A stretch of DNA of 64,000 nucleotides from NCBI GenBank assembly GCA_031216445.1, contig CM062219.1, positions 22,164,001-22,228,000 of the forward strand, read 5' to 3'. This stretch comes from Lateolabrax maculatus (Eukaryota; Chordata; Actinopteri; Acropomatiformes; Lateolabracidae). Under the pieces are notes generated by a model. That model saw nothing but the letters and a program-made list of their open reading frames with translations. It was not told where the DNA came from and ran no database searches. A program made the translations under genes and the position numbers. Below are positions 46,119 through 58,616 of this stretch, in pieces. Positions within the stretch are counted from its first letter, which is position 1. Each line of letters opens with the position of its first letter.

Positions 46119-47617
46119 CTGTAAACGGAAACAAGATTCTGGTTTCTGATATCACTGACATGCTATTGACTTTTTAGTGCACCTATTTTCACTCTGCAAC
46201 TTCATCCACTCCATTTTCTAACCTTCATTTACCAAAATGCATTTTTAACAAACCCCAGGTTAAGCAGATGCTCAAAATGGACAATATTTTAATAATCACT
46301 TTAATCCAAAATCTTTCTATTTGAGTTTTTAAAGCAAACATTTAAAATAATTAGATGTGGTATAAAGCCTGGTATATTGGTGGGCTCCAGTTCACATCTG
46401 GCCAGGGGCCTGGATTATGTCTATCTCCCCCCTCATTAACTGTCATCACTCTATTGTCAGCTCTTTAATAAGGCATTAAATGCCCCTGAAAAAAAAAACA
46501 TAGGCCATTTGATTGGGTTGTGTTTCTGGCCACCTGATCAAGGCTGGATTACTAACCGGGCAACTGCCTGCAACAATACTTTTTACTCTGACATTTATTT
46601 TACACTTACTTACTTAGTTACTCAGAGCTTAATCCAGCCATGCAACTAATGAATTAAAATCCAATATTTAATCCCTTTCAGCTCTGTTGTAGGTAAGAGT
46701 GTGTTAATCTGAGATATTCGTTTTTTACTGTTTAGCAGTATCCTGCTGTGAGAATTTGAATTCAAAAGGATAGAAAATGCTAGAAATGTGGGTAATGTTG
46801 AAATCGAAAATTAACTGAGAGGTTCCAGACGAATAAGCATTTGCAAATTAGTCTGGCAATGCCAAGCTAATTTATGGTGAGCAGTCAATTTGAACAGTGC
46901 AGTTAAGTAGTTTTGTCGCTAAAAAAACGCTACACATACACGGTTTACACTTCATGTCTGTTTGTATAGTTGCAAAAATGTATGAATATAGAACTTTCTA
47001 ACTCAGCCATCAAAAAACTGTCCATTAGTTGCGCAGCATTTAGTTTGTGCTGTAACAGTTATGTGCTATTGTAGACAGTTCACTGTATAGTCACAATTCA
47101 AAACAGTAAATGAAATCTGCTTAGTCAGCACAGACTGTTTGTAAGTACAAGCTATAATACTTCCACACAGAACATGCACAAGACTTACCACTCTGTTGGG
47201 AAATTTATTTAAACAAAGCTCCTCTTCACTTTCTCCCAAAGAAACTAATTCATACACATTTACAGAAGTCTTGGTCCCAGTCTGTGCTGCTATGCTTTCT
47301 ACACTAAAAGGGACAGTAGATCTATTGACAAGCTGTTGTCCCAAGGAAGATAAAACTTGAACTTTGGAACAACCTACCTGAGGAACTACTTACTTATTTT
47401 AAAGCAACATATCTAAGCATTACTTAAGATATTGTATCCATAATTTACATTTCCCTGATTTCTTCACTCGTCCATAAATCTTATTATACTTTTATACTTT
47501 ATTTTTGAATAACTCTCATATCCTGTATATTGGACTACAGAACTTTTGGTCCCACTACATGTTGCATCATTCATTCTTTTTGTTGGATGGATGATAATAG
47601 TCTCTCTCATCTAATGT
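46119..47617. other. thnsl2 5' intron, no recognised feature
   Basis: Probable first intron between the inferred non-coding exon and coding exon 1. The minus frame 47066-47344 shows no known domain. Confidence 0.45.
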
Positions 47618-47625
47618 GTCTTTAC

Positions 47626-47957
47626 TAGGGCTTTCAAATTAATGTGTTAATTTCAATTAATTAATTGTAAAACAATTGACACGTTAAAAAAATTACTGCA
47701 AGTTAAAGCAAATAATGTTAGTATGTCAGAGGCTCTGAGCCTGTGAGAGCAGCCTGAGCACCCAGGGAGCCACTGATACCACCTGAGGGTGTTCATGAAT
47801 GCACCCCTCTGACACATTTGCGCATGTAAATAGTTAAAGACTGTGGTTAATATTTCTATTCTATACTTTAGTCATGTGGGCGTTATTTTTCCGAGCATAT
47901 ATTGATATATGCGATAATTAATCGCATATCATGTAATTAATTAAATTGACAGCCCTA
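47626..47957. mobile_element. hAT-like MITE, complete
   Basis: 332 bp with terminal inverted repeats TAGGGCTTTCAAATTAA and TTAAATTGACAGCCCTA. It is flanked by 8-base direct repeats GTCTTTAC and GCTTTTAC (two mismatches), the hAT-type duplication length. An internal palindrome GATAATTAATCGCATATC lies near the right end. It has no coding capacity. Confidence 0.8.
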
Positions 47958-48499
47958 GCTTTTACACAGCAGTGCTTTTAATTAATTGCTGGAAATAAAC
48001 ATAGATCTCTGTCCAGTTCAAGTCATTACAGATCTTGTGTTATTCTAGAATAAACAGCAGCATTTTACCAACAGGCATGGTAACGTTACGTTAGATTGTA
48101 AACTTCAGCCCAGAACCCCAACAGTTCCTAGCTGCACACTTTTATCAGCCACGAGGTAACTTTTTGAGTTGCATGTTGGCGGGAGAATTATTTACACTAT
48201 TTAAGTAAATGTACCAATAGCAGTTTGGTCTTTGTGTGAGTTCTAACGTCTGCTCGACCTATCCGGTAGGTTTGAACTTACCGTCAGCTAGCTACTTCAG
48301 CTGGTTCACTCACTGCACTATTTTCTACTTTGTGTATATCGGGCTTAATACGCTGCTTCGGACAATTTAGGACACACACAGCCTCTTATGTGAGTCGTTA
48401 TTTTCCAGAAAAGGCTAAATGAGCTTTTCGTCGTGATCAGGGGAAATTAGAAAGCAGACTATAATGGCATCCGTTCTTGTTTGTAGTCGAGGTTTTCTT

Positions 48500-48600
48500 T
48501 GACAGCCATTGGTTTACCTCGGATGATCTGCTGATCTGTGGCAGGGAATTCTACACTACCACGTCTTCCCATTGGTTCAAAAGGCGGTGGGCGGGACTTG
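48500..48600 (-). promoter_or_regulatory. Probable thnsl2 promoter
   Basis: On the minus strand a GC box (CCCGCCC, 48589-48595) is followed by two CCAAT boxes (48571-48575 and 48508-48512). A non-coding first exon could lie between here and about 48300 and splice to the acceptor at 46118. This is inferred from motif order; no transcript evidence is available. Confidence 0.45.
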
Positions 48601-51130
48601 GGTTGCGTTCGTCACAACAAATAATATGGACACAGTGTACACTAAAAATAAATCCCGTTTCACTAACACACACATTGAGGCGTAGTGTTGGGGCTCCAAA
48701 ACAGGCCAGCAATACTGGTGACCACCACCTTCTGTTTTCATGGCTACCAAAATAGTGTAAGGTCACCATTTGGGGAAACAACCAGTATGCAACTATGGAA
48801 AAAACTTAAGTAGTGGCACAAGGTCTTTCATAATAGAAATATTTTGACTTGTCATGGAAGGAAAAGCACAGACACAACTGATAATATTAATTAAAGGTTA
48901 CTCCATTCCATACTATCATTTCCATAATAAAGTTATATTCACCAAGTCCTTTACTGCAGTGAAAACAGTGATCATAAATGTACTGTATGTGTCCTAACGT
49001 CATTTTTTTTGTTGTTAAAGCATTCACCATACATCACAGTAGATACAGTTATACATCATTTAATTCAAACTATCCCGAAATAGTCATATCAATTCAAACC
49101 ACTGAGACAGGAATATTTCTTCTGAGATGTTTGCTGGTCAGTGATAATTACACCACTATACAAAGAAAGACATTTGATTTATACCATCATTCATTTTAAT
49201 GCACATGTGCAAACAGGTAAAAACATATATACAAGTGTTGACACTGGAGACATTACAAAAATGTGCTTAAAAAATTTGAACCATGCAAATAACTGACATA
49301 AGACATAAAGAGTATAGTGAACATCAACCCCCCTGACACATACACACACGCAGAATAGATCTAAATACATATTACAAAGAGGAGCATGTGGATGCCATCA
49401 ATTAGTAACAGTCCAAAAATATTTATCCAAATATATTAGCACATGATAAAAAATTAAAAATGTCTTTGTTTTGGACTTTAAATGCTTGCGCTTTCATTCT
49501 CTTTACTACTGAAAAGAATATTCTGGATATTTATTGGTGGTTGGATACAGATATATAGTTAAAATAAAACTTTAAAAAGTTTACGTTTTTTCAATTGGAG
49601 CAGGAAGACATCTTTGTCGTAGTAAGGGGTTTTTAGTTTTTAGTTGATATATTTAATTTTTATCTAAATCTCTTGGATGATTTACAGTTATATTCGCACA
49701 GGGATTTACTGGTTTTAGATTCAAAAGCAAATAAGTGATTTGATTTTTTAAACACGTCAGAAAAAAAAAATACCATCCAGTATTTTACAGAAGAGCTAAT
49801 TATGGCTAATTTTGGCAATAGAGAATTACACCAATTCTTATCTGTTATAAGATGTTTTGTAATTTTTAATTTGACACAATTTAGAAGAATATCCTTTTCA
49901 GTTCTAAAGAAAGAGCACTTCTGACACAAACACCCCAAAAATAAATCTGTTCTTTGAGCAGCTAACACATTTTAAAAGCACTATATCATTACATACTGTT
50001 TGTTAAAAGTAAACAGAGCTTCCACATACAACCCTCAACAATATTAAAGACTACCTTTTAATAGTGTGTTTTGACTAGGATGGTCAAGTAAGATTTGATT
50101 TGATGTTCAGTATCAGAAAAACAAAACCAAAAATCAAGCATTTTTAATGCCCCATCCAATTTCTAAGGAGTGTCTACAAAAATGATTAAAAAAAATTATA
50201 CATTAGAGAAATACTTCAGTTGCCCTGGAAATGGTGTCCATTACCATTTTTGGTTGCACTTTGTACAAGATGAGATGACAATGAGTGAGTTACAATGACC
50301 GCTTGCGCAAGAATTTCAGGAAGCATTTAATCACAGATCTACATAGATTGCCTTCATGAGTATGAGTATGCATTAAATTATTCAATAAGTTTAAGTATCA
50401 TCAACATATTTTGAGCTTTAAAAGAGCTTTCTTAGATAACCTTATGAACATGTCACAAGCTTGTGACTTGATATTTCAGCAGTGGTAGATTTTTAGTTTG
50501 CAAATACACATTAACATTCAAATTATAATCTAGATTTTATCAAGATATGACCAGTCTGCCACATAGATCATATGGTATGGGCACAAGATAAAAAAAAAAC
50601 ATATATAGAATATACTCTCTCTCCCAAACTGTGCTGGTGTTCACACTGAACATTATCAGGTTTAACCAAAGGTTAGTCTGCACCACCTGGGCTAGCTTAG
50701 CTATAAACTCCAAATTGATAAGGGTTTTTACTCATCAATCATTAATGTACTGTTGATCCTTGCGTTGACACAAGGAGGGTGCTTTTTTGTTTAATGATAG
50801 TAGCACAGGGTGAACATAATTATCTAGTTTAGGCAATTTCTAATCGCTAGTAAATCAAACATTTTACTCATTACCTCCCATTAAATGAAAATATTTTGGT
50901 GGCAACATCGAGCCACAAAAAAATATTACTTCCCCTCTCCAACAAATGGAAGAATCACTAGCACTAGCTACAGACTTGCTATCAAATCTCAATTTTGCTG
51001 TTACTGGTTGAAATGTATCCTTAGCACAGTGATTAAGCCATTGAACGTTGGCATTGAATGTCTGGTCAGAATGGTAATCTTTTTTACTTATTCTTTTTAA
51101 ATTCCAAATTTAAATAGTTTTTTTCATAGT
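48601..51130. other. No recognised feature
   Basis: About 2.5 kb of A+T-rich sequence between thnsl2 and tbc1d13. Small open frames (48477-48755 plus, 49660-49968 minus, 50885-51100 plus) lack motifs. No RNA gene was recognised. Confidence 0.45.
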
Positions 51131-51193
51131 CTAACATGTTAAATGCAGCTGACTCATATCTTTGATATAAGTCAGCTGCATTTAACATGTTAG
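51131..51193. repeat. Near-perfect 30-bp inverted repeat (hairpin)
   Basis: The left arm starts CTAACATGTTAAATGCAGCT and the right arm is its complement with a single mismatch over 30 bases. The loop is 3 bases (TTT). Confidence 0.96.
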
Positions 51194-51412
51194 AAATTTG
51201 GCTTCTTTTGTTATTGTAGGAAAAAGTGGTTGTATTTCTCAAAGTATCAAAAAAGTGTAATTGTGGTATCTGTACCAAAACTCATTTGTTAACGTATTGG
51301 TACTGTATCATCCTGCACTTCAAACAGCTTTACTGGCATGACCATGACAAAATATAGTATTGCCAATATCTGTAAATTTCAAACAATAATGAGCCTAATT
51401 ACTGTAGGCTAC

Positions 51413-51969
51413 TGTGAAGGAATTTTCCTTCTTGTATGTTAAACTTCCCTCTTGTAGGTTAAAGGTAACTTAAGACAGGGCTTCACAGGTCAGGTCAACT
51501 GTCTGTCTCTGTTCGCCTGTCTCATTCTGTGTGCCAGACGAGGCCGACTTGGCTCTAGCATCTGGTAGACCAAGGTCTGCTAGATATCTTCTGTTTTCAG
51601 GGTTAGACACAACAGGCTGGCGCCTGGTTGTTGACGCTGGATAAGAGAGACTGTAGAGAGGCTATGCTGTTGCTAGGACAGCAATGGTTGACATCTTTCC
51701 TTGTTTGGGTCTGATATCCAATAGAGTCATCACACATGCTAGGCTGAGGAATAACCCTATTTGGATATAGCGGAACTTAACAGTTCTGGGGAGGGTTAAA
51801 TACTGAGCTTCAGGACACCATCTTCAGATTTGGGTAGCAGTACGCTGTGATTCACACGTGGTGTTTCCCTTTTCTCCTCGATCGAGCTTCAATAAATATT
51901 CCTGTGTAAGACATCCCGGTCTACTGAAACTTCTTGTTAGAGTGAACCAGCTCTAAGATTTCCATCACA
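51413..51969 (+). mobile_element. Solo LTR, family A, copy 2
   Basis: 557 bp, beginning TGTGAAGG and ending CCATCACA, with a perfect 5-base direct repeat GCTAC on both sides. It has a TATA-like TTAAATAC and AATAAA at 51891-51896. There is no internal retroelement sequence. It lies downstream of tbc1d13. Confidence 0.93.
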
Positions 51970-52970
51970 GCTACTATTAGCAGAAACCAGTGGCCTTCCT
52001 ACTTTGAGGATAACCTATGAATAGAGACGATGCCAGAGCCATGGATGATTCACCATGGCCATGTTACAAAGTACTGTAAAGAAACTATTATGGAGATATG
52101 TGTAAACCCAGGTTGAAGAAAAAGCTCCACAAATTATGTTCAGTGTGAAAAGCACCACAATTTCCTCTAAAGGTTCTTTCACTTCTTTCAATAGTATTCT
52201 GTTCAGTTAAAGAAATATGGCTTTATAAAAAGGTAATTAATCTCCATTTTTCCATTGGGACAAAAGGCATTGTTCAGACATAATGGTCAAGAAATAATGA
52301 TTTTCAGTTACCAATCCAAAACTCAATAGGCAAGTCACATCACTTCATTTATTTTATCCTGACATAAAATATACCCAGAAATACTTTCTCCTGTTTCACA
52401 TCAAACAGATAAGGCATACATGTTTCTTACATTAAACACATAAAAGGATAAAAAAGCAGTATTGCTCAACTCATTTAAACACTCACTCAATCTGACTACA
52501 TAGGTGGCTGTAGTGGGATTTTTTTTAAATTTTGGGCTCTACTGTAAAACATTTCTGGTATTTGTGGTTTTCATGTCTAACTAAGATTGGTGGTGTAGGA
52601 CTAATGTGGCTCCGCCTCCTTCAGATGTTTAGTGCAAACATCATTATCTGAGCACAACAAGTCTCCTTGGGAGAGATTGTTGAGAGAGGAGCCTTTTCCC
52701 ATAATGCCTCAAAAAGCAAGTGGCATCACCTCCTCACTTCCAGAAAGGAATAGTTTCAGCACGTCCTCAAAGGTTTCACGTCAGTCCCCACTGACCAAAC
52801 ATCAGACATTGAGTTAAAAAGCAGTACCCTTGGTTTTCTCAACACATCTGTCCAGGCTCTTTGTTGATCAAGTCCTCCCACGATACATGTTTGACATGAA
52901 AATGTTTTTTAATGCTTAAACTTCCACCTACCATCTGAGCAGAGAAGGCAGAAGAAAAATATTGAACAAG
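51970..52970. other. tbc1d13 3' UTR / downstream
   Basis: Probable 3' UTR followed by intergenic DNA. An AATAAA on the minus strand at 52348-52353 is a candidate poly(A) signal, about 620 bases past the stop. No other gene is seen. Confidence 0.5.
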
Positions 52971-53036
52971 TTAGGAGTTATCCTGCAGCTCTTTGGCCTT
53001 GATCAGGATGGTGTGGACATCTGAGATGGGGTAATC
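52971..53036 (-). CDS. tbc1d13: tbc1d13 exon 12 with stop
   Basis: 66 bp after a CCTTTCAG acceptor. It encodes D-Y-P-I-S-D-V and K-A-K-E-L-Q-D-N-S, then TAA. Confidence 0.94.
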   Translation of the reverse strand, partial: DYPISDVHTILIKAKELQDNS

Positions 53037-56000
53037 CTGAAAGGAACATCAGTAAAGTTAGTTCTGGTACGTATCAGTTGAACTGTATGTCTTAATATAA
53101 AGCTTTGGGGATTTTATGTCTCCCTGTGTATTGTAAAAAGCCTTACTTGTAGTAATCTCATATTCACTGTGAAGTCTCCTGCCAGTAAGTTATCTCGGAT
53201 GAGTCTGTGAACAGAGTCAACAGAGACCATGATTCACATGAAGATTCACAAGAGTCAGAGGTATCAATGCTGTAGGAATGCATGGAGCACAATCTAAAAA
53301 GCTCACATAAGCATGGCGCAGCAGACCAGGATGAGGAAGTGGAATCGGTCCTGGTCAGAAAACAGGGTGTCCCAGATGCGGATGACGTCTGGCAGGAGAA
53401 ACTCCTGAGATAACAACAACGTCAGCCAGCGGAATGTGAAATACTGGGGTTTGATGTTCTGCTCTTCCTGTGTGGACAGAAAAAAAATAGGGCACAAACA
53501 GAGGAAATGGCAATATCCATGTTGTTTTAAGATAGACTTGAAATCAATCAGCAGCTATTTTGACGATAAATCGCTTGAGTCACTAAAGCAAAACATTTTC
53601 TTGTTCCAGCTACTCAAATGTGAGCATTTGTTGCTTTTCTCACAAGTAAATTTGGTGCTTCAGTGATGCGAGAGTCGTTAAGTGAGATGCTCTCCCAGTC
53701 CACAGCCGCGAAGAGATGGAGCATGACGTGGCTGGATCCAGTGGACTGGTACAGTTAACAACATGCGGTTTTAATCAGCGGCTCCTTCATGGCTGATTCA
53801 CATCATTGAAGTTTAAAAGGCAGCCCCAGAGAGCAGTTGAAAACCTCCCTATAGCTCTCTGAAAGGAACAGAGAATGAGCAGGAAGTGGGAATAAAGCCT
53901 TGACCATACCAGCTTGAGATAGAGCTCCAGATCTTTGTCTTTAAGCATGGAGTACACACTCTCCATCTTGTAGGTGATGCCGCACTGAGAGTCATCCAGG
54001 CTCTTGATGAAGTTGTCTCTGTTCTCCGACATCAGGTTTGTGAAACAGAAGAATGTATCTGCTTCAGCATGCTCTGAACAATAAAGAAGAAAGGAATCAT
54101 AAAGGGCGTATATTTATTTCCTGGGTGAAACATCTTAGATGTTCAAATTTTTAATTCAAATTGAACCAACCTTTCCACAGGCTGTTGGGGTCTGTGGCAA
54201 AGGTGTAGTAAACTGGCCCAACAATCTCATTCATGCCTTGTACGTAGGCAATCCCAGGGTTGAGTTTGGCATAGATGAAGAGGATCCGCTCCACCACCTC
54301 CCAGTGTGCTTCACTCCCACTGGGCAGAACCTCGTATTCATTAGATGGATACAGGTTCAATGCCTTTCCAGGTGAGCTGACCTGGAAGGACAGATTCAGT
54401 TTACCAGAAAGTGGTTTCATTGTAATGTAAAACATTACATAATGTGATCATAGGCAGCACACACAGTGTTTGTTTTAAACAAACAAAGGTACTTATGTAC
54501 ATTCAAGGAACAAAAGGATGAGATGTAAAAGTAAACTTGAAACAATAAAAGAGCAGGAGCAAAGTCAAAATCACTCTTCTGGTGTAAAAGTAGCAGTAAC
54601 CTATAAACAACAATTGAAGCATAGTTTCCTGATATGATCAATCTTTAGAGTCAAAAGTGTTTTATAAATGTTTCTACTAATGCTCTTTTAATGCTCTTTA
54701 TAGCTTTTTAAATGCATTTCCCAATGCAGTACTTGAGAGCAAGTGCTTGTGTATAAAGTAAAGAGCTTCTTAACTTCTGGATGTATTCTCTTCCTGCTTT
54801 TCCTCTGTGCTGTGTGTACTATGACAAAAGTGTTGTTCCTGCACTGGACCTGAACTAACCCGTTTGTCCTTCAAAAGCAACATGTTCAGCATGTTCAGTG
54901 TTTCACTTGTAACATCTGCACTTTAAGTATAAATCTCAAAGATTTTCATTTAAATACATGTCTGTAAAGTGTCTATCGCCGAATGAGGTAACATAATGGT
55001 GATTGAGCCTATGGCCCACTGATGAAAGTCCTTGCATTTCCAGTATTACGAACTAGGTGTCGGTAGCGTCATTCCAGGGTATAATCAAAAGTGGTGCACG
55101 GTTATGTCGTTTTCACATATGTAGTCCGGACCATCAGTTATGGACAATGTCTGGAGTTTACCTTTCACTCATATAGCACACAACAGGAGATTTCCCATAT
55201 CAGAAGCGTTCTCACCTACTGGAAATAGTCAGTTTAGTTTAGGCAAGGGGTGCAGGAGCAGGATGTGACGCAAAAAGTCGCTGCGATTGTAATTCAGCAT
55301 TTTTAAGATTTTCACCAGAAAGAAAATGGTTTTTATTTTACAAGAAATCACAGGAAGTCCTCTTTCCCATTAGCACTAGCTTCACAGTGGAGTGTTTATG
55401 CCCGGTCAAAACAAGCAGCTTTTAGCTTGCAGTGTTTGTTCGCCAAAAAGAATAAAATGGAGATCTTCGAGATTGTTAATTTAATGTTATGGACAAGTTC
55501 CAATTGAGCTTGGCGTTTGTAAACATTCACTTGAAAACTGAACACTGACACACTATCTGTTCCTTGCAGGATTCCCCTGAACACATGGCCTGGACATGGC
55601 TGCATGCTAAGCTTTAGTCCTTCTGAGCAGTTAAGGCTCCCTAAATTCATGTAACCATAACACCAACTGTACTGACCCCGCACACATAGACACACAGTCA
55701 CTTACATTGGTTACTCCACTGCGGTTGCGGTTTACGGTTTGTGCTTTCAGGGTGGTTTGTTCTACTCGTCGACGCAGCGTCTCATAATCATTCTGAGGGT
55801 CCAAGATAAGTTGGCAAGGGTATTCTGTAGGACGCTGGAAAAATGCCATGTCTGGGTATAGCCGTCTGCAAACATTCAAACAGATACTCCGTCACTCAGT
55901 CATATTTTACCTGACATGTCAATTGCTTTACATAAGCTTTTGTTATGGTTTCTTTGTGGCTATTCTGATCCCTTTAAAAGGTTGGAAGAATTGTATTATG

Positions 56001-58582
56001 TGCTGCATACTCAATAACAGGCGGTGGTCCTTTATACACATTATCAAGGGCAAACTCATAGATCCAGAATAGTTTTGTAAAAATCATACCTTACATCCTT
56101 GTCAATTTGTAGTAGAATTTCATTGTCTTTGAAGTAGGTATTCCACCTGCTGTCTGGATTTGGATTTAGAGGCTGAAAAAAAAATCAGATAAAACAAAAG
56201 ATGCATTGAATTTCGGCCCCTATAGGGGACTTGTTCAGAATCAGAATCAGAATCGGGTTTATTGCCATGTAGGTTTTCACATACAAGGAATTTCCTGTGG
56301 TGTATTGGTGCGTATAATATAGTTGTATAGTTTTGAACATGTCTAAATTCTGAACATACCTGAGTGACAGAAATGCTGGCATGATCATTTTAACATCTTC
56401 AACGTCTTCATAAAGGCTAATCTGAGCGACTGTTCAGGTCCAATAGCCTATTACATATTTTTATTGAGAAAAATTAGCATGTCCACATGGTTGAGATGAA
56501 GACGGGAATGCAGTCTGTTTAAAATAAGTGGTAAATATTTATTGAGAAATAGCAAAATACAGTTATTAAATAATGTTGGAGTCATTTTCTATACATTTTG
56601 GGTGAAATGTTGAGTGGGTGTAATTTAAAAGAAATACATTACTTGCTTATTATCATCTGACCTGTAAAATGAAGTTTTACTAAACTGTAACCAATATAAT
56701 TCTTTGTTGCCCAGGGAGAAAGCCCCCAGACCCCCTTAAAAACATCACAATTTTTCAGTAAACGTTTCAGCTTTGATAATTGCTCCTCCACAGAACTTTC
56801 TTGTTCTCTTCACTTATTGCAAACTACTTTTGGCATCCCAAAATATGAGTGTAGAGGATGTTATGGAAAAGGAAACATTTTAATATTTCTTAACTGATTT
56901 GGATATTCAGCAGTATTTATTCGAGGCAGAGTATACAAGCCCAAGAAATGCAGCAGGCGTCAGAAGCTCGCTTGCAATGCATCTCTGTACATGTAGGCAC
57001 TGCTGGCACAGCTCTGGGAGCAGGAGAACGCCGCTTTCAATGTCAATATAGCACGCACTGAAGAATTTATTGCTTCCATTGACTACATTTACTATCAACA
57101 CTGATTAGACATCCACATAAAATGTAGCAAATTTCTTTTAAGGCTTTTCTAATACTTTTTTTTTTTTTTTGCTTACTTCTGTATAGAAAGTTGGTAGCCA
57201 TTAGGACTCTCACTGAGGTACACTCTAGTTCACACAAAATGTAGCTTTACTGAATCAGGCCCAATTTCAGTTAAACACTGCTGTTGAAAAAGATCAGTAG
57301 AACAAAACGAGACTTGACTCACGTGGTCCTCCATAGTCACATCTTCTCTGGAGAGGCCCATGTTGGCTTTGGCAATACCAGGCTGGATGATCATTTCTTT
57401 TAGGAACTGGGAGTACACCTCCCTATAACACACATAGGACAAAATGTAAGAAAAAAGTGTTTTGTTTCTGGATTAAAAAGACTACACTTAGTCTTAGTAG
57501 AGGCGAGACAATCAGTTGATTAATCAGACAACAGAAAATGAATCACCAAGTTATGTAATAATCAAGTAATCTTTAAGACCTTTATGAAGCAAAAACACAA
57601 AACATTCTCTTTTTGTGTAATATAAACAAGGAAAATGGAGGAAACAATAGTAGAGGTGGTTTCTTCCCAGCTAACTTCACAATGAGAGACCACCATAATA
57701 AACAGGCTTAGGTCTGGTGAGTCACAGCTAAAATAGTTTTTTTTCCTTTCTTTAGTCAGCAAACAACATTAGCTATGATGATCGAAAGCAGCTGATTTTG
57801 TGGTTGCCGGGTGACACCAAAAGGAATCTCCAAATAAAAGTAAAGCAGTGTGGTTAAGTCTTCAACCTCTTTGATCAGGTTTCAACATGTTCTCCTCACC
57901 TCTGCTTTTTGAGAAAAGACTCCCATAATGTCTGATCGAGAGGTAGATAATTAAGAAGGATCTGAAAAGAGGGTAAAACAAACGAGAGTCAGAACCACAT
58001 ATCGCAACGTTATCAAATCATTGACCAAATCAAATAGTCAAATGTGCAACAAGCTGATCTGTCCCAACTTCACAGTAATGGAAATCTTGAAATTTCACAT
58101 TTTATTCAATAGTTTCTATACTTTGCCAAAGAGACATTTATTGCAGAGTAAAGCTGCAAATTTTACGAGAGTTACAACTAATGCAATCTGGTGTTCCAAC
58201 CCCTTAAACTTAATTTTAAACTGCAGTTTAGATGATTGAGATCCACAAAAAAGTTATTAGATAAAAATTTCTACAAAGATTAATATTAGAGATGTGAATA
58301 ATCATAATGAAGTTATATGATTGTGAAATTATTATATCATGAGAGAATGATATTCTGTATAAAAAAAAAATAGTGTACTGTATGTTATTTGTTTCCTGTT
58401 GAGGACTCATGAGTTTTCATGAAATATGTGATTTCATATAAGGTGGTTGTGGCTCAGGTGAGAAAGCAGGACTCAATTAGACCCCCGGCTACTCCTGTCC
58501 ACATCTGGAAATGTCATCAAGGAAGACCACAATCTTTAAGCCGGCCTGTGCTTTCAATACAGCTTCAACACCATTGGTGTGC

Positions 58583-58616
<34 letters not shown>

